DNA of 64,000 bases, from positions 1 through 64,000 of the forward strand of contig JAEWAN010000027.1 of the NCBI GenBank assembly GCA_023391625.1. The letters run 5' to 3'. Of this stretch, positions 26,067-35,016 are shown one piece after another. The notes under the pieces are model-generated. The model was given only the letters and a program-made list of their open reading frames with translations. It was not told the origin of the DNA and did not search any database. The stretch comes from Bacteroidota bacterium. GTDB lineage: Bacteria; Bacteroidota; Bacteroidia; Bacteroidales; Paludibacteraceae. Each line of letters opens with the position of its first letter. The stretch's first letter is position 1. The position numbers and the translations under genes are program-made.

Positions 26067-26729
26067 ATGTCTAATACGCAAGGAAATATATTTTTCAATA
26101 TTCCGGAGCCTACCTTACGAAGGCTGCCATGGTATTTGGCATATGCACAACTCGTACTAAAAGAAGGCGAACAATACTTGTCATCTACCCAGATAGCCAA
26201 AAACATAGCTGTGGATGCGTCATTAGTAGCCAAAGATTTATCATACGTAAACATATCCGGCAAAACACGTGTAGGTTATGACGTAAAAGAGTTGGTGCAC
26301 GTTTTAGAGGACTTTTTAGGATTTACAAATCCGCACAAAGCCTTTTTATTCGGTGTAGGACGCCTGGGAGGAGCTTTGATGCATGACAACGGGTTACAAC
26401 AATTCGGTTTGGAGATAGTAGCCGGATTTGATGTTAAATATGAACTTGCAGGCACAAGTATTAACAGAATTCCTATTCATCATATAGACCGTTTTCCCGA
26501 ACTGCAAAAACAAACCGGAGTCAATATCGGCATACTGACCGTACCTGTGGAAAAGGCGCAGGTTATATCAGAAGAAATGATTCAGGGCGGAATCAAGGCT
26601 ATATGGAATTTTACTCCTTTCAGAATACGTGTTCCAGAGAATATCGTTGTACAAAACACATCAATGTATGCACATCTGGCCGTTATGTTCAACAGGCTTA
26701 ACACGATCAATGAAATAGAGAAAGAATAG
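26067..26729 (+). CDS. rex: Redox-sensing transcriptional repressor Rex
   Basis: A 220-residue Rex protein. The N-terminal winged helix (about 14-85, PEPTLRRLPWYLAY and LSSTQIAKNIAVDASLVAKD) is followed by a Rossmann domain with the NADH loop FGVGRLGGALM at 95-105 and GFDVKYELAGT. Rex represses fermentation and respiration genes until the NADH/NAD+ ratio rises. I chose the ATG at 26067; an in-frame TTG at 26043 lies within the -7 element. The FAH-family gene follows after 18 bases. Target operators were not identified. Confidence 0.94.
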   Translation: MSNTQGNIFFNIPEPTLRRLPWYLAYAQLVLKEGEQYLSSTQIAKNIAVDASLVAKDLSYVNISGKTRVGYDVKELVHVLEDFLGFTNPHKAFLFGVGRLGGALMHDNGLQQFGLEIVAGFDVKYELAGTSINRIPIHHIDRFPELQKQTGVNIGILTVPVEKAQVISEEMIQGGIKAIWNFTPFRIRVPENIVVQNTSMYAHLAVMFNRLNTINEIEKE

Positions 26730-26747
26730 TTTGCAGAAATAATTTTT

Positions 26748-27359
26748 ATGAAAATAATTTGCGTAGGTCACAATTATAAAGCACACAATAAAGAATTAAA
26801 CAGTGATAATCCGGCAGAGCCAGTCATTTTTATGAAACCGGATTCCGCTTTATTAAAAAACAACAAACCTTTTTTTATTCCGGATTTTACCAAGGACCTG
26901 CACCATGAAGTAGAGCTTGTCATTAAAATCAACCGGTTAGGAAAAAACATATCTCCCCGGTTTGCCCACCGCTACTACTCAGAAGTAGGATTAGGGATTG
27001 ATTTTACGGCAAGAGACCTGCAAAACAAATTCCGTGCAGAAGGAAAACCGTGGGAAATATGCAAGGCTTTTGACAATTCTGCCGTTATTGGAGATTTTAT
27101 TCCCGTAGAGCAAATTAATGATATACAAAACATTTGCTTTCACCTGGAGAAAAACGGACAGACTGTACAGGAAGGAAATTCCTGCGACATGATATTTCCT
27201 GTTGACGAACTTATTGCTTACATAAGCAAATTCTTTACATTAAAGATAGGAGACCTTATTTTCACCGGGACTCCGGCCGGAGTTGGCCCCGTCTGCATTA
27301 ACGACAAACTGGAAGGATTTATCTTTGAAAAGAAAATGTTCAGCTTTTATGTAAAGTAA
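26748..27359 (+). CDS. Fumarylacetoacetate hydrolase family protein
   Basis: A 203-residue single-domain FAH-fold protein starting MKIICVGHNYKAHNKELN. The family metal-binding and active-site segments are recognisable: LHHEVELVIKI supplies the acidic ligands, GIDFTARDLQ is the signature loop, and GDLIFTGTPAGVGPV is near the end. Members hydrolyse or decarboxylate acylpyruvates and oxaloacetate-type substrates using Mg2+ or Mn2+. Small Bacteroidales members commonly lack an assigned substrate. It probably shares a transcript with rex. Confidence 0.88.
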   Translation: MKIICVGHNYKAHNKELNSDNPAEPVIFMKPDSALLKNNKPFFIPDFTKDLHHEVELVIKINRLGKNISPRFAHRYYSEVGLGIDFTARDLQNKFRAEGKPWEICKAFDNSAVIGDFIPVEQINDIQNICFHLEKNGQTVQEGNSCDMIFPVDELIAYISKFFTLKIGDLIFTGTPAGVGPVCINDKLEGFIFEKKMFSFYVK

Positions 27360-27444
27360 AAAAAGAAGGGATGTCCAAACAATAATAAAGCAATAAAAAA
27401 AACGTTATTATTTTTAACGTATCCATAAAAAGATTTCGCTATCT

Positions 27445-30400
27445 ATGAAATATAAAAACCTCATATATATACTCCTGTCTCTCTTTTCATTTACTGCTTA
27501 CAGTCAAGGGAGTTCTACGTCCCCACAGAGCTTATCCGCTACGACAACCTCTATCGGAGGACAAAAGGAGTTAATCTGCTCAGAGAAAGCGGGTATTATC
27601 TTGAGGGAAGACGGGAAACAATATTTTCATTTTGAATTTATAACCGATCCGAACTTTACTTATAATACAAAAATCGAAAATGCCCGGTTTATACCCGTTT
27701 CCAAAGAAGAAGGAGATACAATAAATCTATTTTCTTTATCTGCCGTACCTCAACTGCAGACCTACCAATCGGGACTGCGGGGAACCCGGTATTTAACCGT
27801 ATATATTGAGCCTTATGTTTTAAGAAACGACAGTCTTCTAAAATTAAATGCTTTTGATCTGTCTGTAGAAAAAATACCAGCAAAGACAAAAAGGAGAAAA
27901 TCAATTCATTCCTATACATCTTCGTCCGTCTTATCACAAGGGTCATTTATTAAAGCCCGTATCACAGAGAGCGGTGTTTATCAATTAACTTATGACGATT
28001 TACGATCTAAAGGAATAGATCCGGCTAACGTACGTGTATTCGGATACGGAGGTGGTGTTCTCGAAGAAGACTTTTCCAAATACAAACCAGACGACCTTCC
28101 CGAAATAGCTGTATATGACAATGGGAGCGCAATCCTTTTTTATGCACAAGGAATCAATAAATGGACTTACGATTCTGCATTAAAAATGTTTACGCATAAA
28201 GTAAATCCATATTCCCAACATGGATATTATTTTGTAACCTCATCTAATGTGGGTGCAAAGAGAAGAATCTCTACGAAAGAAAACATTACTGCCGTAACAC
28301 CACAAGATGTATCGGAATTCACAGACTATCTGTTACACGAAAAAGACTCTAATAACCTGATTAACTCCGGTAAGGAATTTTATGGTGAAAGCTTCCGTAA
28401 CGGACAGACCAGAAGTTTTTCGTTCACATTTCCTAATGTGATCAAAGCCAATAATGCAAGGGCACGAATAGAAGCTATCAGTACAACATCCGGGAATTAC
28501 ACGATAACCATTGGACAACAACAGGAAAGCCTGAATATAAGCGGCAGTTCACTGTCCTATCAACATTCTATCTCCGCAACCCGGCAAGTGACATTCACAC
28601 CGGAAAGCGACCGGATAAGCATCGCCTTGAAATATAATGCAGGCAGCACAGTTAAAGGACAACTCAACTACATAGAAGTGAATGCCCGCAGACAGCTCAT
28701 TATGAACGGGTCTTCTATGGTTTTTCATAACACAGATAATATAGGAGAAGGGTCATACAACAGGTATTCGCTGCAAACAAGCAACTCCAATATTCAGATA
28801 TGGGATATCACAGACCATACAAACGTAACCCGCCTGCCAGCTACTTATGAAGGTAATAAATTAATATTTACAGACTCGGCGGAAGAAGTAAAATCATATC
28901 TGGCTATCGACCCGACTAACGCATCTAACGTATCAAAAGCGGAATTACTAAGTGAAGTCGGTTCACAAAACATACACGGGATGAGTAATGCGGACATGCT
29001 CATTATAACATACCCGGCTTTTGAATCGCAAGCACGAAAACTGGCAGACGCCCATACAGAAAAAGACGGGCTTAGAGTCAATGTAGTGACCACAGAACAA
29101 GTGTATAATGAATTTTCATCCGGAACTCCTGATGCCAGTGCATACCGTTGGGCGGCCAAGATGTTTTATGACCGAGGAGAAAATGAAGAAGACAAACTTA
29201 AATATTTATTGTTATTCGGGAAGGGCTCTTTTGACAACAGGAAACTGCTTTCTTCCTCCGGATATAACTATGTGCTGACATATCAGGCAGACAACTCAGT
29301 CCATGAAACACGGTCATTCGTTACTGATGATTATTTCGGACTTATGGATGACGAAGAGGGGGCTAATATCATAGGTTCCGACAAATTAGATTTGGGTATA
29401 GGACGTTTCCCTGTGAAAAACGAACAGGAAGCCGCAGATGTGGTGAATAAAACCATCACATATATGGAAAATAAAGAAAAAAGCAACTGGAAAAATCAGC
29501 TCTGCTTCATCGGCGATGATGGCGGGCCCAACGATGGTTCACAAAAGCACGCTCACATGACCAGTATCAATGCCATTGCCGACACCATAGGAAAAACATA
29601 TCCTTCATACCAAATCATCAAAATATTGTTAGATGCCTATCAGGAAGAAAAAAGTGCCAGTGGAGAACGGTATCCGGCAGTAAACACAAGGATAGAAAAC
29701 CTGATGCGATCCGGATTATTTCTAATAGCCTATATGGGACACGGAGGATATAGCGGATGGACTGATGAGCAAATCCTGACATTATCCCAAATAAACGCTT
29801 ACAAGAACACCCGGCTGCCTGTAATCGCAGCAGGAACATGTAACTTTTCCATATTCGACAAAGATATCGTATCCGGAGGAGAAGCGTATGTACTGAACCC
29901 TCTGGGAGGAGGCATCGGCACTTTCTCCGCAGCACGTACCGTATATGAAACGGACAATAAAAAAATTGTCATGAGCTTCTGTAAAAGTTTATTTTCAAAA
30001 GCAGATGATGAAAACATACGTATAGGCGACGTTGTGTTAAAAGCAAAAATAGAAGCGGGAAATAATTATTCCTACCCGGTCAATAACCTGTCTTATATAT
30101 ACTTTGGCGACCCAGCGCTTAAACTGAATTATCCGGAAGATTATCAGGTCATAACCGAAACGATAAACGAAAAAAACATTGCTGACGAAGACACTCTAAA
30201 AGCCCTTTCAGTAGCTACAATAAAAGGTTTCATTGCAGACAAGGATGGCCATAAAGCAAAAAACTTCAATGGTTACGTTCAGGCTGTTATCTATGACAAA
30301 GAGCAGGAAATGAAAACTTTGGGCAATGACCCCAGTATAAAGATAGTAACATTTAAAGATCGTCCCAGCACTATATTTACAGGAAAAACCAAAGTTGTAA

Positions 30401-31218
30401 ACGGAGACTATGAATTTTCATTCATGATACCTAAAGACATTCGTTATAATTATGGAAGCGGGCGTATCAACTATTACGCATGGGACGAGACCGACGGCAG
30501 CGAAGGACAAGGATACTTCGAAAATTTCATTGTAGGAGGCAGTACCGACAGTCTGGAAGAAGATAATCAAGGGCCGGAAGTCAATTTATACTTAAATCAT
30601 AAAAATTTCATTTCCGGCTCACGGGTACATGAAACTCCCTTATTTGTAGCAGAAGTATATGATAAAAACGGGATCAATACTTCCGGCGCCGGAACCGGAC
30701 ATGATATCATTTTATACATTGATAACGATACGGACAATCATTGGTATAATCTTAATGATTATTACGACACAAAAGAAGGCAGTTATCAAGAGGGAAAAGT
30801 TGTTTTCCAAATGCCGGAAATAGCAGAGGGAAAACATACCCTTACATTCAGGATATGGGATTTACTCAATAATTCCACAACAAAATCTTTAGACTTTTAT
30901 GTTGTAAAAGGACTGAATCCGGTAATATTCAGTGTCAGCAATTATCCTAACCCGGCAAAAGATTTTACCACAATTCAAATTACTCATGACAGGGAAGATG
31001 AAATTATCGGTGTCAGTGTAGATGTTTATGATTTCACCGGTAGAAAAGTATGGTCTTTCGCAGACAATGCCGGCAATAATGAAATAACCTGGAACCTGAC
31101 CAACAGCAACGGACACAGAATCAATCCGGGAGTATATATATACAGAGTTAGTGTAAAAACAAAAAACAATAAAATATCCTCTGCACAATCAAATAAAATA
31201 ATTGTAACAGGACAATAA
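27445..31218 (+). CDS. porU: Type IX secretion system sortase PorU (C25 family)
   Basis: A 1257-residue exported protein: signal peptide (about 1-20, ending TAYSQ), a large N-terminal beta-rich region, a gingipain-type C25 caspase-like domain (about 510-880) and a C-terminal secretion domain. The catalytic dyad is seen as YMGHGG with H766 and AAGTCN with C799. The last about 85 residues have type A CTD features (YPNPAKDFTTIQI, VYDFTGRKVW, NPGVYIYRVS). PorU cuts the CTD from type IX cargo at the cell surface and attaches the cargo to anionic lipopolysaccharide. The partner porV follows after 48 bases. Confidence 0.96.
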   Translation: MKYKNLIYILLSLFSFTAYSQGSSTSPQSLSATTTSIGGQKELICSEKAGIILREDGKQYFHFEFITDPNFTYNTKIENARFIPVSKEEGDTINLFSLSAVPQLQTYQSGLRGTRYLTVYIEPYVLRNDSLLKLNAFDLSVEKIPAKTKRRKSIHSYTSSSVLSQGSFIKARITESGVYQLTYDDLRSKGIDPANVRVFGYGGGVLEEDFSKYKPDDLPEIAVYDNGSAILFYAQGINKWTYDSALKMFTHKVNPYSQHGYYFVTSSNVGAKRRISTKENITAVTPQDVSEFTDYLLHEKDSNNLINSGKEFYGESFRNGQTRSFSFTFPNVIKANNARARIEAISTTSGNYTITIGQQQESLNISGSSLSYQHSISATRQVTFTPESDRISIALKYNAGSTVKGQLNYIEVNARRQLIMNGSSMVFHNTDNIGEGSYNRYSLQTSNSNIQIWDITDHTNVTRLPATYEGNKLIFTDSAEEVKSYLAIDPTNASNVSKAELLSEVGSQNIHGMSNADMLIITYPAFESQARKLADAHTEKDGLRVNVVTTEQVYNEFSSGTPDASAYRWAAKMFYDRGENEEDKLKYLLLFGKGSFDNRKLLSSSGYNYVLTYQADNSVHETRSFVTDDYFGLMDDEEGANIIGSDKLDLGIGRFPVKNEQEAADVVNKTITYMENKEKSNWKNQLCFIGDDGGPNDGSQKHAHMTSINAIADTIGKTYPSYQIIKILLDAYQEEKSASGERYPAVNTRIENLMRSGLFLIAYMGHGGYSGWTDEQILTLSQINAYKNTRLPVIAAGTCNFSIFDKDIVSGGEAYVLNPLGGGIGTFSAARTVYETDNKKIVMSFCKSLFSKADDENIRIGDVVLKAKIEAGNNYSYPVNNLSYIYFGDPALKLNYPEDYQVITETINEKNIADEDTLKALSVATIKGFIADKDGHKAKNFNGYVQAVIYDKEQEMKTLGNDPSIKIVTFKDRPSTIFTGKTKVVNGDYEFSFMIPKDIRYNYGSGRINYYAWDETDGSEGQGYFENFIVGGSTDSLEEDNQGPEVNLYLNHKNFISGSRVHETPLFVAEVYDKNGINTSGAGTGHDIILYIDNDTDNHWYNLNDYYDTKEGSYQEGKVVFQMPEIAEGKHTLTFRIWDLLNNSTTKSLDFYVVKGLNPVIFSVSNYPNPAKDFTTIQITHDREDEIIGVSVDVYDFTGRKVWSFADNAGNNEITWNLTNSNGHRINPGVYIYRVSVKTKNNKISSAQSNKIIVTGQ

Positions 31219-31266
31219 AACAAAATAAAAACGTTTATTAGAAACAGAAATTTAACTGACATTAAA

Positions 31267-32421
31267 ATGAAAAAAACCATTCTGACCTTATCATTACTCA
31301 CTGTAGTATTATTCGGAGTTCAGGCGCAAACATCATTAGGCGATGAAGACTTCTTGAACCCATTATACACAGGCGTACCTTCCTTATCAATAGCTCCCGA
31401 CGCAAGGGCTGGCGCTATGGGCGACGTAGGTGCTGCAACAACGCCTGATGTATATTCACAACACTGGAACCCGGCTAAATATGCATTTATGGATAGCCCT
31501 GCCGGATTTGCATTTTCTTTCACCCCATGGTTAAGCAATTTAGTAGAAGATATCAACCTGAGCTATTTATGCGGTTATTGGAAATGGGATGACCTACAAG
31601 CTATAAGTGCTTCATTCCGCTATTTCTCTTTAGGTCGTGTACTTTTGAAATCACATGCTGACGATGACGGATTCACTGCATACCCGAATGAATTTGCAGT
31701 TGACCTGGCATATTCACGTAAATTAGGTGAAAAATTCTCTGCATCCGTCGGATTCCGCTTCATCCGTTCCGACCTTAATATTCCCGTTGGAGCTACAGAT
31801 GGCGGTAGCAGCATGGAAATGCACCCTGCCCTTTCTTATGCAGTAGATATTTCTGCTTATTACAGAACGCCCCTTACTTTTGCTTCCGGAGACGGATACT
31901 TATCTTTCGGGGCAAATATCTCTAACTTCGGTGCGAAAGTAACTTACGACGACTTAAACTATAATTTCCTTCCTACCAATTTACGTATAGGAGGTTCTTT
32001 TGAATATCCATTCGACAGTTACAACAGCCTGTCTATCAATGCTGACGTAAACAAACTATTAATCCCTACTAAAAACGACATGAGTACGGAAGATTATAAC
32101 AACATCTCAGCTCTTTCCGGTGTATTCAAATCTTTCTCTGACGCTCCGGGAGGATTTAAAGAAGAAATGCAGGAAATTTTATGGGCAGTAGGTCTGGAAT
32201 ATTCTTATAACAAGCAGTTTTTTGTTCGTGCCGGTTATTCACACGAAAACATAAACAAAGGAAACAGAAAATACTTTACTGTCGGTGCCGGATTCAAACT
32301 AACCATGTTCGAACTTAATGCCGGTTATGTTATCGCTGCAACCCCAGCCAATCCTTTGGATCAGACATTGCGTTTCTCCCTTGGATTTGACATTTTCGGT
32401 ATCAGAGATTTGTTTAATTAA
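31267..32421 (+). CDS. porV: Type IX secretion outer-membrane protein PorV (LptO)
   Basis: A 384-residue outer-membrane barrel. It has a signal peptide (1-20, ending GVQAQ), then SIAPDARAGAMGDVGAAT and WNPAKYAF, the N-terminal hatch segments of FadL-like PorV proteins, then alternating beta strands to a C-terminal GFDIFGIRDLFN. PorV receives cargo from the SprA translocon and forms a complex with PorU. Its adjacency to porU agrees with the known pair in Porphyromonas gingivalis. A terminator lies directly after it. A related protein is at 43963-45204. Confidence 0.95.
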   Translation: MKKTILTLSLLTVVLFGVQAQTSLGDEDFLNPLYTGVPSLSIAPDARAGAMGDVGAATTPDVYSQHWNPAKYAFMDSPAGFAFSFTPWLSNLVEDINLSYLCGYWKWDDLQAISASFRYFSLGRVLLKSHADDDGFTAYPNEFAVDLAYSRKLGEKFSASVGFRFIRSDLNIPVGATDGGSSMEMHPALSYAVDISAYYRTPLTFASGDGYLSFGANISNFGAKVTYDDLNYNFLPTNLRIGGSFEYPFDSYNSLSINADVNKLLIPTKNDMSTEDYNNISALSGVFKSFSDAPGGFKEEMQEILWAVGLEYSYNKQFFVRAGYSHENINKGNRKYFTVGAGFKLTMFELNAGYVIAATPANPLDQTLRFSLGFDIFGIRDLFN

Positions 32422-32440
32422 AAAACATACGATAAACTAT

Positions 32441-32479
32441 AAAAAACGGTTGCCTGATTTTATGTTGCAACCGTTTTTT
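32441..32479 (+). terminator. Terminator after porV
   Basis: A perfect 13-bp inverted repeat (32441-32453 and 32467-32479) with a 13-base loop ends in six T residues, 19 bases after the porV stop. It stands only 20 bases before the ispF start, so it may act as an attenuator; no separate ispF promoter was recognised. Confidence 0.78.
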
Positions 32480-32498
32480 ATTAAAACATTATTATGCT

Positions 32499-32981
32499 AT
32501 GAACATAAGAGTTGGTTTTGGATATGACGTACATACTTTAGTTACAGGGCGTGACTTATGGCTAGGAGGAATAAAGATTGAACACAACAAAGGTTTGTTA
32601 GGTCATTCGGACGCAGACGTTCTCATACACGCTTTATGCGATGCCCTATTGGGAGCTGCAAATTTACGAGACATAGGTTATCATTTCCCTGATACCGATC
32701 CGAAATATAAAAATGTGGACAGTAAAATACTGCTTAAAGACACCATAAAACTTCTTAAAGAAAAAGGATATGAATTCGGAAATGCAGATTGTACCATCTG
32801 TGCAGAACGACCGAAAATAAATCCGCATATACCTGCAATGCAAAGTTGTCTTGCCGAAATAATTAAAACAGATGTTGACAACATTTCCATCAAAGCAACA
32901 ACAAACGAGAAAATGGGATTTGTGGGAAGAGAAGAAGGATTTGCTGTTTATGCCACCGTACTAATATGGAAAAACAGATAG
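32499..32981 (+). CDS. ispF: 2-C-methyl-D-erythritol 2,4-cyclodiphosphate synthase
   Basis: A 160-residue MEP-pathway enzyme that forms the cyclic diphosphate from CDP-ME 2-phosphate. The zinc ligands D10, H12 (GFGYDVH) and H44 (SDADVLIHALCDALLGA) match E. coli D8, H10 and H42. DIGYHFPDTDP and ISIKATTNEKMGFVGREEG complete the active site. dxr of the same pathway is at 7.1 kb. It follows porV with a terminator in between. Confidence 0.96.
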   Translation: MNIRVGFGYDVHTLVTGRDLWLGGIKIEHNKGLLGHSDADVLIHALCDALLGAANLRDIGYHFPDTDPKYKNVDSKILLKDTIKLLKEKGYEFGNADCTICAERPKINPHIPAMQSCLAEIIKTDVDNISIKATTNEKMGFVGREEGFAVYATVLIWKNR

Positions 32982-33099
32982 TGTAAAGTACATAAAATCA
33001 AAACAAGAGCCTTCTGATTTAGAGGGCTCGTTTTGATTCCGGCTCTATATTATAATCAATTATTACATTCCTTTCCAATGTTTTCTACCTAAATTATTG

Positions 33100-33107
33100 T
33101 ATTTTTG
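33100..33107 (+). promoter_or_regulatory. Putative -7 element of the ZIP transporter gene
   Basis: TATTTTTG matches TAnnTTTG exactly, 32 bases before the ATG of the ZIP gene. No good TTTG is present at -33. Confidence 0.5.
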
Positions 33108-33139
33108 CCTGTCTATAAAAAACATACATCTAAACTGAA

Positions 33140-33895
33140 ATGGAAAAAACATGGTTATTCGCACTGCTAAGCACAATCATTGTAAGCTTAATTTCCTTTA
33201 TCGGTGCGTTTCTACTATCTTTCAAACAAGAAAAGCTACAAAAGATATTAGTCCTTTTAATGTGTTTTGCCGTTGGCGTTTTGTTAGGAAACACTTTTTT
33301 CCATTTACTCCCTGAATCTTATTTCCATATTCCGGAAACAAACTATGTAGCCTGGGCTGTAATGGGAGGCTTTCTGATTTTTTTTGTTATAGAACAGTTT
33401 CTGCACATACATCCGGGAAAAAATTCTTCCATCAAGTCCTATGGTTACCTCAGCCTGTATGCGGATGGAGTACATAATTTTACCGACGGTATATTAATAG
33501 CTGTAGCCTGGATATGCGGACCGGAATTAGGCTTAACTACAACGATAGCTATTATCCTTCATGAAATACCGCAGGAAATAAGCGATTTCGGTATACTTCT
33601 GCAAGCCGGATTCTCCCGTAAAAAAGCTTTATTTTACAATTTTATTTCTGCCTGCACCGCTATATTAGGTACAATTATAACACTTTGGGTTGGCGAACAG
33701 GTAAGCCAGTTTTCCACCTACATATTGCCGTTTGCCGCAGGAGGATTCATATACCTGGCCGGGACATCATTACTTCCGGAAATAATAAAGCTCAGCAATA
33801 AAAAAAATTACTGGATTTATGCCGTTTGCCTGCTGCTAGGAATATTTCTTATGTATTATTTCAGCCTTTCTGGAGGACATACACATGTTCACTAA
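33140..33895 (+). CDS. ZIP family divalent metal transporter
   Basis: A 251-residue inner-membrane protein with about eight segments. The ZIP metal-site motifs are conserved: VHNFTDG (H112, N113, D116) in segment 4 and HEIPQE (H141, E142, E146) in segment 5. It should import Zn2+ or another divalent ion. The C-terminus ends GGHTHVH, a short histidine-rich tail often seen in metal transporters. The exported protein gene downstream starts 28 bases later and may be cotranscribed. Confidence 0.9.
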   Translation: MEKTWLFALLSTIIVSLISFIGAFLLSFKQEKLQKILVLLMCFAVGVLLGNTFFHLLPESYFHIPETNYVAWAVMGGFLIFFVIEQFLHIHPGKNSSIKSYGYLSLYADGVHNFTDGILIAVAWICGPELGLTTTIAIILHEIPQEISDFGILLQAGFSRKKALFYNFISACTAILGTIITLWVGEQVSQFSTYILPFAAGGFIYLAGTSLLPEIIKLSNKKNYWIYAVCLLLGIFLMYYFSLSGGHTHVH

Positions 33896-33923
33896 GCAGG
33901 CATAACAACCATTTTCTAAAACA

Positions 33924-34964
33924 ATGAAAATACGCTCAGTCGTCATAGGTGTTTTTTATTTAATTTGCAGTACGGTTTTCGCACAAGAGCTAAAATGGAG
34001 AGCCGGGCTTGAATACTTCTTTGACAATGCTGAATTTGCCAAATCCACGCTTACACGCGATTATACCGTATCCGGAATACATATTTCCCCTCAGATAGGA
34101 GTCAGCTGGGACGAAAAACACACCATTTTCGGTGGTGTTGATGTAATGAGTCAATCCGGGTCAAAAAACATTATAGACCAGGCTAAAATAATCGGGTATT
34201 ACCAGTTTTCATCAGACAATATTGATTTTTATGCAGGAGCTTTTCCCAGAGGAGATTTATTTAATAATTACTCGGAGCTTCTATTTCAGGACTCCATCAA
34301 TTTTTTCCGTCCGGTAATACAAGGGCTATATGTAAAATATGGCAATCAGGACGGCTTCATCAGTGCCTGGTTGGACTGGAACGGACTGCGTACTCCGCAA
34401 GACAGGGAGACATTTTTCATAGGACTATCCGGATATAAAAGATGGGGACTATTTTACTTGGATCTCCAATCTTATATGTTTCATTTTGCCAATACATTAC
34501 CCAGTAACCCCACCTTTGGCGTATGCGATAATTTTCAGGGAGAATTAGCGGCAGGTATTGACTTTGCCCCTCTCGTCCCGCTGAATAAACTCACATTGTC
34601 CGTCGGAGCATTAGCCGGTTTTGAGAGAGACCGGAATAAAATAGATCAGCCGCATATTCCCATCGGTGCTGTCATAAAATCGGATATCCTTTACAAAAGA
34701 TTCGGACTGAACCTGCTGTATTACGGAGGGAAACAACGTATGCAGCTTTATGACCAATACGGCTCGGCACTCTATTGGGGCACTCCTTTTTTACGTTCCA
34801 AACATTATTTCCAGGCTAAGATATACATTGATGTCATTCGTAACAGATTTATCAATGCACAGTTAGGAGTCAAAGCACATTACTCTGAAAACAAATTCTT
34901 TTTTGAGCAGCAATTTTCATTATGTGCATCACTGGATAACCTCTCCTTTAAATCTAAGAAATAA
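33924..34964 (+). CDS. Exported outer-membrane-like protein of unknown function
   Basis: A 346-residue protein with a signal peptide (about 1-21, ending STVFAQ) and a body of alternating amphipathic strands rich in Tyr, Phe and Gly (for instance RAGLEYFFDNAEFAK, TIFGGVDVMSQSG, FYLDLQSYMFHFANT), which suggests an outer-membrane barrel. No known family is recognised. The position 28 bases after the ZIP gene hints at a shared transcript but does not establish a metal role. The stop codon lies 52 bases before the yifB start. Confidence 0.7.
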   Translation: MKIRSVVIGVFYLICSTVFAQELKWRAGLEYFFDNAEFAKSTLTRDYTVSGIHISPQIGVSWDEKHTIFGGVDVMSQSGSKNIIDQAKIIGYYQFSSDNIDFYAGAFPRGDLFNNYSELLFQDSINFFRPVIQGLYVKYGNQDGFISAWLDWNGLRTPQDRETFFIGLSGYKRWGLFYLDLQSYMFHFANTLPSNPTFGVCDNFQGELAAGIDFAPLVPLNKLTLSVGALAGFERDRNKIDQPHIPIGAVIKSDILYKRFGLNLLYYGGKQRMQLYDQYGSALYWGTPFLRSKHYFQAKIYIDVIRNRFINAQLGVKAHYSENKFFFEQQFSLCASLDNLSFKSKK

Positions 34965-35016
34965 TTTATCTCCGGACATATATATCTGTTTTATCTCCGG
35001 ATTTAAAAGAAATACT

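Noticed and set aside
27402..27420. Short inverted repeat ACGTTA/TAACGT before porU
   Set aside because: Six-base arms are expected by chance in AT-rich DNA and there is no supporting context.
33005..33036. Imperfect hairpin after ispF
   Set aside because: Only a 5-bp GC stem with a bulge can form; too weak to call a terminator, although its place is plausible.
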